This document shows, piece by piece, positions 1 to 5,390 of a stretch of 6,149 nt of DNA. A program made the position numbers and the translations under genes. The DNA is from Cyanobacteriota bacterium (lineage in GTDB: Bacteria > Cyanobacteriota > Cyanobacteriia > PCC-6307 > Cyanobiaceae): the NCBI GenBank assembly GCA_026389255.1, contig JAPLIF010000014.1, positions 1 through 6,149 on the forward strand. Direction: 5' to 3'. Position 1 is the first letter of the stretch, and every line of letters starts with the position of its first letter. The notes under the pieces were generated by a model. That model saw only the letters and a list, made by a program, of their open reading frames with translations, was not told the origin of the DNA and searched no databases.

Positions 1-7
1 CTTGGGA

Positions 8-1033
8 TCAGCCCAGCTGCCAGGCCGCCTGTAGGGCGGCCAGCATGCTTTCGGGCCTGGCCACGCCCCGATCGGCGATCCCAAAGGCGGTGCCGTGGTC
101 TGGGGAGGTGCGCAAAAACGGCAACCCCAGGGTGGTGTTCACCGCCGCATCGAAGGCCAGGAGCTTGACGGGGATCAGGCCTTGGTCGTGATATAGCGCC
201 AGGTAACCGTCGGCAGCGGGGCTGCCCCCTTTCCAGGCGGCGGCGGCGTCCAACCAGCAGGTGTCGGGGGGTAGGGGCCCCTCCAGCCGCACCTCAGGGT
301 GCTGGCGACTCCAGGCGGCCAGGCAATCCCCTAACCAGTCTTGCTCTTCTCGCCCCAGCCGACCGGCCTCACCGGCATGGGGGTTGAGGCCCGCCACCAC
401 CAGATGGGGCCTGTCGCTGAAGCGCCGGCAGAACGCCAGGAGCCGTTCCAGTTGGGCCGCCACCAGTTCCGGGGTGAGTTGCTGGGGCACCTGGGCCAGG
501 GGAATGTGGGTGGTGGCCAGCAGGGTGTTGAGCCGCCAGCCACCCGTGGGTGAGAGGGCGGTGAACAGCATGGAGGCCTGGGGGATTCCGCAGAGCTCGG
601 CCAACCGTTCGGTCTGGCCCGGATAGTCATGGCCGGCCAGGTGCCAGCTCGCCTTGGCGATCGGCGCCGTGACCAGGGCATCCGCGGCACCTTCCAGGAC
701 CAATGCGGTGGCCCGCGTCAGCCACCGAAAGCTCGCCGCGCCCGCCGCCCCGTCGCTGTGGCCCAATCGCACCCCCTGGGTCAGGGGGATGTGCTCGATC
801 TGAAGCTCGGCCGGGTCGGCCAGGGGACCCACCCCCTGGCGCTTCAGCTGGAGATACACCTGTTCCAGCCACTGGCGGCAACCCACCAGCGTGATGTCAG
901 CGCCGGGGGGCTGGGGCCGCGCCAGGGCCTTGAGGATCACTTCGGCGCCGATGCCGGCGGGATCCCCGAGGGCCAGCGCCAATCGCGGTGGATTTACCCT
1001 TGGGGGCGCTGGATGGGCAGGAGAGGATTCCAT
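8..1033 (-). CDS. pdxA: 4-hydroxythreonine-4-phosphate dehydrogenase PdxA
   Basis: This cytoplasmic enzyme of pyridoxal 5'-phosphate synthesis (the DXP-dependent route) oxidises 4-phosphohydroxy-L-threonine with NAD(P); the product decarboxylates and is then used by PdxJ. At 341 residues it is full length for the family. Visible family blocks are GDPAGIGAE (residues 23-31), TTHIPL (174-179), NPHAGE (217-222), YHDQGLIPVK (281-290) and TSPDHGTAFGIADRG (309-323). The three divalent-metal histidines expected from the E. coli enzyme correspond to H176, H219 and H282. The usual GHTE substrate motif reads GQTE (Q140, T141). The ATG at 1033 gives 22 residues before GDPAG, slightly longer than in E. 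coli, and I see no better start inside. No clear Shine-Dalgarno precedes it. Its start codon overlaps the start codon of the small plus-strand gene, so its promoter must lie inside that gene or further upstream. The stop is 7 nt from the window edge. Confidence 0.97.
   Translation of the reverse strand: MESSPAHPAPPRVNPPRLALALGDPAGIGAEVILKALARPQPPGADITLVGCRQWLEQVYLQLKRQGVGPLADPAELQIEHIPLTQGVRLGHSDGAAGAASFRWLTRATALVLEGAADALVTAPIAKASWHLAGHDYPGQTERLAELCGIPQASMLFTALSPTGGWRLNTLLATTHIPLAQVPQQLTPELVAAQLERLLAFCRRFSDRPHLVVAGLNPHAGEAGRLGREEQDWLGDCLAAWSRQHPEVRLEGPLPPDTCWLDAAAAWKGGSPAADGYLALYHDQGLIPVKLLAFDAAVNTTLGLPFLRTSPDHGTAFGIADRGVARPESMLAALQAAWQLG
1019..1026 (+). promoter_or_regulatory. Strong Shine-Dalgarno for the 48-residue protein
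   Basis: The plus strand reads AGGAGAGG, ending 5 nt before the ATG at 1032 (8 nt from the AGGAG core). It is one of the best ribosome-binding sites in the window. It decides the start of the small gene, since the same frame is open from 891. It lies antisense to codons 3-5 of pdxA. Confidence 0.7.
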
Positions 1034-1178
1034 GGTTCGTTGGTTTTTGCTCGCATCATTGATGTTGTGGTTAGGGACGGGCTTTCAGCAGGGCTGGATC
1101 ATCGTCCGCTGGGACAAGATGGCCAAGGATCTCCATCTACCTATCGAAAAGCTTGATCCTGAGCAATACCTCAAGTGA
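1032..1178 (+). CDS. Small membrane-anchored protein, 48 aa, function unknown
   Basis: I do not know a function. The N-terminus MVRWFLLASLMLWLGTGFQQ (residues 1-20) is a hydrophobic segment with one arginine, best read as a membrane anchor or uncleaved signal. A short polar tail (residues 26-48, with WDK, LPIEK and DPEQYLK) follows. The start is fixed by AGGAGAGG at 1019-1026, which argues against the longer frame open from 891, since that part is the antisense of pdxA. The gene fills the whole gap between two minus-strand genes. Its ATG (1032-1034) overlaps the pdxA start codon (1031-1033), and its last 8 nt overlap the end of the epimerase gene. Base composition is less GC-rich than the flanks. 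It resembles short proteins I associate with Synechococcus genomes, but that is memory, not a search. Confidence 0.75.
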   Translation: MVRWFLLASLMLWLGTGFQQGWIIVRWDKMAKDLHLPIEKLDPEQYLK

Positions 1179-1180
1179 GG
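1169..1180. repeat. Short inverted repeat over two convergent stop codons
   Basis: CCTCA-AG-TGAGG has perfect 5-bp arms around a 2-nt centre. It covers both the TGA of the 48-residue gene (1176-1178) and the TGA of the minus-strand epimerase gene (complement of 1171-1173). No T-run follows on either strand, so it is not a canonical intrinsic terminator. The symmetry may simply come from both genes ending in CTC-NNN-TGA. Confidence 0.45.
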
Positions 1181-2121
1181 TTGACGCAGGCGCGCAGTCC
1201 TTCGCGGTAGGAGGGGTAGCGCAAGGTGTAGCCCAGGCTGTCGCAGAGCAGTTCGCTGCTGGCGCGCCGGTTTTCACTCCAGAAGCTGCGGGCCATGGGG
1301 CCCATCGTGGGGCCGACATCCTGCCAGCGCTGCCATGGGGGCAGCTTGCAGCCCAGCAGATGGGCGGCGAAGCCCAGGTTTTCACTGGAGGGGCAGGGCT
1401 CCCGGTCCGCCACGATCACCGTCTCCGGCCGCACTTCTGGTGGCATCGCCAGACAGTGCATCAAGGCGCCGACGATGTCGTCCACATGCACCCTGGAGAA
1501 GACCTGGCCGGGTTTGTGAATCAGGCGGGCCGTGTCGTTACGCAGGTTGTCGAAGGCGGATCGCCCCGGTCCATAAATGGCCGGTAGCCGGAACACCTGG
1601 ACCGGCAGGCCGCTGGAGCGCCAGGCCTGTTCGCAAGCCAGGCGGGCCTGGCTGCGCTCCAGTCGCGGCCGCAAGGCACTGTCTTCGCGCACCCAATCGC
1701 CGCCGTGGTCGCCGTACACCCCCGTGGTGGAGAGATAGCCGACCCATTGCAAAGGCAGGCTGGCCAAGGTTCTGCTCAGGGTCGTGAGCACGGGATCCGA
1801 GCCCTGGGCGTTGGGGGGGATCGTCACCAAAACATGCGTTACTCCTTCCAGCTGGTGGGCCTCGGGCACCTCGCCCGCCGAGGGATCGAAGCGGAGCCAA
1901 TCGTCGGTCTGATCTTCGGGCCTAGGGCCGCGGCGGTCGGTCAGACGGACCCGTGCACCGCGATCACGCAGGGCCTGGGCGAAGCGGCGGCCCGTGAAGC
2001 CAGCGCCCAACACCAGCCCCTGCAGGGGCGATGGGCTACCTGGGTTGACACCCCGATGGGCCTGCAGTACATCTGTATCAGTCCCTGAGGATTCCACCGT
2101 GACCGTGTTCCTTGGTTCCAT
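1171..2121 (-). CDS. NAD(P)-binding SDR-fold protein, sugar epimerase-like (YeeZ type)
   Basis: This 316-residue protein has the Rossmann fold of the extended short-chain dehydrogenase/reductase superfamily. Visible are the dinucleotide loop GAGFTG (residues 39-44), an acid-containing end of the second strand (TDRRG, 61-65), VTIPPNAQG (99-107), YLSTTGVYGDHGG (129-141), FRLPAIYGPGRS (177-188) and RVHVDDIVGAL (210-220). This pattern matches the YeeZ-like NAD-dependent epimerase/dehydratase group. The catalytic Tyr-x3-Lys is not evident: where it should follow STTGVYG the sequence reads RSQARLACEQAW, so the reaction and substrate are unknown. About 36 residues precede the first strand, which is long for the fold; a GTG at codon 9 (about 2097) is an alternative start. 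The 5' end overlaps the proposed start of the divergent CRVW gene. Function beyond nucleotide binding is not supported. Confidence 0.93.
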   Translation of the reverse strand: MEPRNTVTVESSGTDTDVLQAHRGVNPGSPSPLQGLVLGAGFTGRRFAQALRDRGARVRLTDRRGPRPEDQTDDWLRFDPSAGEVPEAHQLEGVTHVLVTIPPNAQGSDPVLTTLSRTLASLPLQWVGYLSTTGVYGDHGGDWVREDSALRPRLERSQARLACEQAWRSSGLPVQVFRLPAIYGPGRSAFDNLRNDTARLIHKPGQVFSRVHVDDIVGALMHCLAMPPEVRPETVIVADREPCPSSENLGFAAHLLGCKLPPWQRWQDVGPTMGPMARSFWSENRRASSELLCDSLGYTLRYPSYREGLRACVNLT

Positions 2122-2431
2122 TCCGATCTCTACTGCATCCGCGCCAGCCCTCGCTGACCCGGATGGGTCCAGCTCCCCCGCCGCCCGCCCCCGCCGCCTG
2201 GGCCCGGGGGCCGGATTGGGGCCTGCCCGCGGTCACCACAAGCCAGGGACCGCCCCATCCCGTGCTGGGTCCACGGCGGACTCCTGGAAAGACGCCAGTC
2301 CCCTGGGCGTCCCCCTGGTCCTGGCGGCCCTGCTGGTGACGGTCGCCCTGTTGGTGGCACCGGAACGCCCCGAGGCTCAGGAGGCCATCTGCCAGCGCCA
2401 CGCTGGCGTCGAGGCCTGTCGCGTCTGGTGA
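2099..2431 (+). CDS. Short single-membrane-span protein with C-terminal CRVW, start uncertain
   Basis: Function is unknown. The frame has no ATG in its credible part. I chose GTG at 2099 because TGAGG (2086-2090) lies 8 nt upstream, giving 110 residues. Other options are GTG at 2105 and TTG at 2216 (71 residues). Residues 1-66 are Pro/Gly/Ala/Ser-rich and look disordered. Residues 70-86 (GVPLVLAALLVTVALLV) form a membrane span. A short tail carries two cysteines (C98 and C107) and ends in ACRVW. I recall similar tails on small picocyanobacterial proteins, so the last 50 residues are more certain than the N-terminus. If 2099 is right, the gene overlaps the start of the minus-strand epimerase gene by 23 nt. 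Its last 55 nt overlap the end of the HNH gene on the other strand. Confidence 0.55.
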   Translation: MTVFLGSIPISTASAPALADPDGSSSPAARPRRLGPGAGLGPARGHHKPGTAPSRAGSTADSWKDASPLGVPLVLAALLVTVALLVAPERPEAQEAICQRHAGVEACRVW

Positions 2432-2796
2432 ACGCTGGGGGAGGGCTGGGTGGTGGGTCGGACCCACTCCAGGAGGCGTAGGGCCAGTTTCATGTCTCCT
2501 TCACCCCAGGCTCTCAGGGCCATGGCCCTGCGTGGGTCGTAGAAGGACTGGCTGCGATACCAGACAAAAATCTCCGTATCTCCTTTCTGGCCATTGCAGG
2601 ACAGGCAGGCGGGTACGCAGTTCTCTGTGACGCTGAGGCCACCGCGACTAAGGGGATGCATGTGATCGATCGATTCCGATGGTCGGCCGCAATAGACGCA
2701 GCAATGTTCTGTCAGGTCATGCAAAGACTGGCGCCATCGGCGCACTCGCAATTTCGGGCAGAGGTCCTCGAGAAACACCCCATCCCTCAGCGGCAT
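2377..2796 (-). CDS. HNH endonuclease family protein
   Basis: This is a small HNH-type metal-dependent nuclease of 139 residues. The first zinc knuckle is CVYC (residues 33-36 from the chosen start), then DHMHPLSRGG with catalytic-type D44 and H45, then TEN (N59), then the second knuckle CLSCN (64-68) followed by K71. A conserved-looking extension after the domain (WYRSQSFYDPRRAMALRAW) and a basic N-terminal segment (CPKLRVRRWRQSLHDL) could contact DNA. I chose ATG at 2796 (MPLRDGVF). The same frame opens 48 nt further at a TTG at 2844, but that codon is part of a TTGACA hexamer and the extra residues look non-coding. The gene is divergent from the SNF2 helicase, with 95 bp between the chosen starts. 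The last 18 residues are antisense to the CRVW gene and may be poorly conserved. The role could be DNA repair or restriction. Confidence 0.87.
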   Translation of the reverse strand: MPLRDGVFLEDLCPKLRVRRWRQSLHDLTEHCCVYCGRPSESIDHMHPLSRGGLSVTENCVPACLSCNGQKGDTEIFVWYRSQSFYDPRRAMALRAWGEGDMKLALRLLEWVRPTTQPSPSVHQTRQASTPAWRWQMAS

Positions 2797-2891
2797 GCCT
2801 GCTGTGCGAGTAAGCAGACTCTGGCGGTGCTTTCCCGCTGTCAATGTGTCGAGGACTGCACTTCCATGGCTTGGCCGAGGCGGCGATCCAG
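2797..2891. promoter_or_regulatory. Divergent intergenic region between HNH and SNF2 genes
   Basis: With the preferred starts, these 95 bp are the only non-coding DNA between the two divergent genes and should hold both promoters. On the minus strand there is a perfect TTGACA (complement of 2839-2844), a candidate -35 for the HNH gene, but the hexamer 17 nt downstream (GAGTCT) is a poor -10. No convincing plus-strand promoter is visible. A GAGG at about 2877-2880 lies 11 nt before the helicase ATG. Confidence 0.3.
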
Positions 2892-4484
2892 ATGCGGCTG
2901 GGCCCCACCGGCTTAATTGAGGTGGTCAGCCCCTTCGATGCGGTCACCCAGGCCCAGCTCCGGGCCCTGCGTCCCAGCGGTCGTTGGCTGCGGGCCCGGG
3001 GTTGTTGGGAGTTTCCCCTGGAGGCGGCCGCTGCCCTGGAGAACCAGCTGGCGGGACGTTTCCCGATCACCGACGAGCTGGCCCAATGGCTGCTGTGGTT
3101 GCACCAGCCCCTGCCACCCTTGCCACCCCACCGCCAGCTGGTGCAGGCCGCCGGTTTAGAGGACTCCCTGGCGGATGGGCGAAGTCTGCTTGGGCACCAG
3201 CGGCTGGCGGTGCGGTGGCTGTTGGCGCGACGCGGCGCCGTTCTTGCCGATGCCATGGGCCTGGGCAAAACCCTCACGGCCCTGGTGGCGGCCCGAGCCA
3301 TGGTGCGGCTGGCGCAGTGCCGTCTGGTGGTGCTGGCCCCGGTTGGCCTCCATCTCCATTGGCGTCAGGAGGCCGCAGCCCTGGGGCTGCGGTTGGAATT
3401 GCACAGCTGGGCCCGTATTCCAGCGGCCTTGCCTGGGGCCGGCACGGTCTTGATCGTGGATGAGGCCCATTTCGCCCAGTCCATGGGAGCCAGGCGGACC
3501 AAGGCTTTTCTGCGCCTGTCGCGCCATCCCCGCCTCCGGGCCCTTTGGTTGCTCACCGGCACACCGATGAAGAATGGTCGGCCTGTGCAGCTCTTTCCCC
3601 TGTTGGCCGCCATCGGCCATCCCCTCGGCCGTGATCAGCGGGCCTACGAGGAGCGTTATTGCCAAGGCCATTGGCGTGAACAGGGGGGAAGGCGCGTCTG
3701 GCAGACCCAGGGGGCCAGCCAGCTCGATGAACTCCGCCAGCTGGTGAGGCCCCTGGTGCTGCATCGCACCAAGGCCCAGTGCCTTGATCTCCCCCCCAAG
3801 GAGCGTCTTCACCATGACGTTGACCTGGGGGAGCGAGCCGCCGATCGATTGGATGCCCAGCTGCAGGATGTGGTGCAGGCTTATCGGCTGCGGGCATCCC
3901 GGGGCGAAGTGCGTCGCGATGCCGAGGCCCTGGCGGTGTTGACGGCGTTGCGTCGGCTTGGCTCCCGGGCCAAGGAAAGGGCCACCATCACCCTGGTGGC
4001 CGAGTTGTTACGTCTGGGGGAGTCGGTGGTGGTCTTCAGTGCCTTTGTGGCCACGGCCCAGCGGCTCCAGTCCAGCCTTGCCAGTTCTAGCCCGGGGGGG
4101 GCGGCCCTGCTGATCGGCGCCGTGCCGCCGGCGCGGCGCCAGGGCCTGGTTGATGGTTTTCAGGGTGGGGCCCAGGGGTTGTTGGTCGCCACCTTCGGGA
4201 CCGGAGGCCTGGGCTTCACGCTGCACCGGGCCCGCCATGTGGTGCTGGTGGAACGCCCCTGGACCCCCGGCGATGCCGAGCAGGCGGAGGATCGTTGCCA
4301 CCGCCTTGGCATGGCAGCCAGCTTGAGCTGTCACTGGATGCGGTTGGGGGCGGCCGACCGCTTGGTGGATGACTTGATCGAGAGCAAGGCCGAACGCATC
4401 AACGCCCTGCTGCGCCCTTCCCAGGAGTGGCAGCGCCGTCAGGCCTTCCCGGCTTTGGTGCGCCAGTGGCTTGAGGATTGGTGA
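2892..4484 (+). CDS. SNF2-family DNA helicase/ATPase with HARP-like N-terminus
   Basis: This is a superfamily 2 DNA translocase of 530 residues. From the ATG at 2892, residues 1-60 contain LRALRPSGRWLRARGCWEF, resembling the HARP domain of SMARCAL1. The helicase motifs follow in order: GHQRLAVRWL (102-111, Q-motif region), Walker A MGLGKT (122-127), VVLAPVGLHLHW (146-157), Walker B VDEAH (189-193), LLTGTP (220-225), VVVFSAF (379-385), TGGLGFTL (437-444) and the arginine-finger motif EQAEDRCHRLG (463-473). All key ATPase residues are present. The frame also opens at an ATG at 2844 (546 residues). I prefer 2892 because the added segment does not look like the family, and the later ATG leaves room for divergent promoters. 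It probably remodels or anneals DNA; the divergent HNH nuclease may be a partner. The last 86 nt overlap the minus-strand lipoprotein gene. A run of 8 G lies at 4094-4101. Confidence 0.94.
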   Translation: MRLGPTGLIEVVSPFDAVTQAQLRALRPSGRWLRARGCWEFPLEAAAALENQLAGRFPITDELAQWLLWLHQPLPPLPPHRQLVQAAGLEDSLADGRSLLGHQRLAVRWLLARRGAVLADAMGLGKTLTALVAARAMVRLAQCRLVVLAPVGLHLHWRQEAAALGLRLELHSWARIPAALPGAGTVLIVDEAHFAQSMGARRTKAFLRLSRHPRLRALWLLTGTPMKNGRPVQLFPLLAAIGHPLGRDQRAYEERYCQGHWREQGGRRVWQTQGASQLDELRQLVRPLVLHRTKAQCLDLPPKERLHHDVDLGERAADRLDAQLQDVVQAYRLRASRGEVRRDAEALAVLTALRRLGSRAKERATITLVAELLRLGESVVVFSAFVATAQRLQSSLASSSPGGAALLIGAVPPARRQGLVDGFQGGAQGLLVATFGTGGLGFTLHRARHVVLVERPWTPGDAEQAEDRCHRLGMAASLSCHWMRLGAADRLVDDLIESKAERINALLRPSQEWQRRQAFPALVRQWLEDW

Positions 4485-4884
4485 GGCCCCCTGGGGTGGC
4501 GGGGCAGTCGGCCAGCCTCAGGGCCAGATCCTGGCGCAGCTGGCTGTCCAGTTTCCGTTCAGGCAGGGCCCGGGCCAGGGCCGCTGCCCGACGGATGTCC
4601 TGGCAGGCGGCGCCATCCTTGTCGGCCAGGGTGAGCAGCAGGAAGCGGTCGTTGAGGGGCCCCGGATCCTTGGGGAAGGTCGCCACCACGGCATCGCAGC
4701 GCCGCAGGGCTTCAGGTAGGTGGCCCATATCGATCGTGCGCAGACAATCCGACCGGTTGATGCGGCGCTGGGGGAGGGGTTCCTCGGCGCAGGCCGTCAG
4801 CAGCGAAGCGAGAAAAAGGGCCACCAGGACGGGCGACCGTTGGACCTGCCGGCGCTGCAGTGCCCCCTTGGCAAGGGTGATCAA
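4399..4884 (-). CDS. Putative lipoprotein, four-cysteine, TPR-like helical
   Basis: This 161-residue protein has a basic N-terminus (K6, R11, R12, R16), a hydrophobic core VLVALFLASL (19-28) and a lipobox LLTAC with the lipidation cysteine at C32, so it should be anchored to a membrane outside the cytoplasm. The mature part is mostly helical, with a TPR-like run (GHLPEALRRCDAVVATFPKD, 54-73). Its four cysteines (C47, C63, C94, C127) could make two disulfides. Residues 128-161 are a Pro/Gly/Ala-rich tail, and this tail is the part encoded antisense to the end of the helicase gene. The start is TTG at 4884. It is supported because it overlaps the TGA of the upstream secreted-protein gene as TTGA, suggesting translational coupling, and no better start precedes the signal sequence. 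No Shine-Dalgarno is evident. The function is unknown; a role shared with the secreted neighbour is plausible. Confidence 0.8.
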   Translation of the reverse strand: MITLAKGALQRRQVQRSPVLVALFLASLLTACAEEPLPQRRINRSDCLRTIDMGHLPEALRRCDAVVATFPKDPGPLNDRFLLLTLADKDGAACQDIRRAAALARALPERKLDSQLRQDLALRLADCPATPGGLTNPQATGAPKPGRPDGAATPGKGAAGR

Positions 4885-5309
4885 CGGGGATAGGGCATCG
4901 CGGTACCCGGAGTGGTCGCCACCGTAGGCGCCCCCGGTGCGCCAGTGCTATCCGGCGCACCCACGGCGCCGCCATAGACGCGGCGGGAATAGAGGTCCCC
5001 CAGGTAACGGGCACAGTCGGGGTAGGAGGCGGGGTTGTCGACCACGGCTTCGGTGATCATCACGGCGGCCCGCTCCGGGGGTGGCTTGAACACCCCGGTG
5101 GTCTGTTTGACGACGCCGTAGGCAGCGGCCCAGCTGACTTCATGGTTATTGCCATTGCTGCGCATGAAGCAATACACCTGGGCGGCTTTGGCGCCCGAGG
5201 GTTCGACCGCCTGGGCGGGGTTCGCCAGCGAGGCTGCAGCCCCGGCTGAGAGCGCCAGGCCGAGCATTCCTGGAAGCAGGCGGCGGAGCTGGGGGGGGTG
5301 GACGCGCAT
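4881..5309 (-). CDS. Secreted conserved cyanobacterial protein, possibly DUF6554
   Basis: The function is unknown. From the ATG at 5309 it has 142 residues: a signal peptide (RR at 9-10, hydrophobic LLPGMLGLALSAGAAASLA, and a likely cleavage after AQA at residue 34), then a compact domain at about 41-107 with VYCFMRSNGNNHEVSW (45-60), AVMITEAVV (82-90) and SYPDCARYLGDLY (95-107), then a low-complexity Gly/Ala/Pro/Thr tail. The domain has two cysteines (C47, C99) that could pair. I recall such proteins in marine and freshwater Synechococcus, probably under DUF6554; this label is from memory. An upstream GTG at 5333 would add 8 residues that do not look like a signal peptide, so I prefer 5309. 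Its stop overlaps the TTG start of the lipoprotein gene, making this the first gene of a two-gene unit. A run of 8 C on the coding strand (8 G at 5291-5298) lies in the signal-peptide codons. Confidence 0.85.
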   Translation of the reverse strand: MRVHPPQLRRLLPGMLGLALSAGAAASLANPAQAVEPSGAKAAQVYCFMRSNGNNHEVSWAAAYGVVKQTTGVFKPPPERAAVMITEAVVDNPASYPDCARYLGDLYSRRVYGGAVGAPDSTGAPGAPTVATTPGTAMPYPR

Positions 5310-5361
5310 CGGCGGGGCGGGATGGACCGGCACAAGCTATCCAGTCAGGCCCATCTGTCCA

Positions 5362-5374
5362 GCCACGCAGTGGC
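5362..5374. repeat. Small hairpin in the gap after the AbrB-like gene
   Basis: GCCAC-GCA-GTGGC is a perfect 5-bp inverted repeat with a 3-nt loop. It lies in the 81-bp gap between the AbrB-family gene and the next minus-strand gene. No T-run follows on the minus strand, so it is a weak terminator candidate at best. Nothing else in this gap is supportable; a convincing promoter for the secreted-protein gene was not found. Confidence 0.3.
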
Positions 5375-5390
5375 AACGAACTTCTGGGTT

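Noticed and set aside
1152..1175. CTTGA...TCAAG inverted repeat as a terminator
   Set aside because: Arms are 5 bp with a 14-nt spacer and no T-run, all within coding sequence. This is expected by chance.
2656..2680. GATCGATCGAT tract as a regulatory repeat
   Set aside because: It lies within the HNH catalytic codons (ESIDHMH) and is explained by coding sequence.
2797..2844. N-terminal extension of the HNH protein to a TTG at 2844
   Set aside because: The TTG belongs to a TTGACA hexamer, no ribosome site precedes it, and MPLRDGVF from the ATG at 2796 looks like the natural start.
2844..2891. Helicase start at ATG 2844
   Set aside because: It has no ribosome site, the extra 16 residues look non-family, and it would leave no room for divergent promoters. 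It is not excluded.
3156..3815. A 219-codon minus-strand frame inside the helicase gene
   Set aside because: It mirrors the conserved SNF2 motifs, and its translation (Gly/Gln/His-rich) resembles no family.
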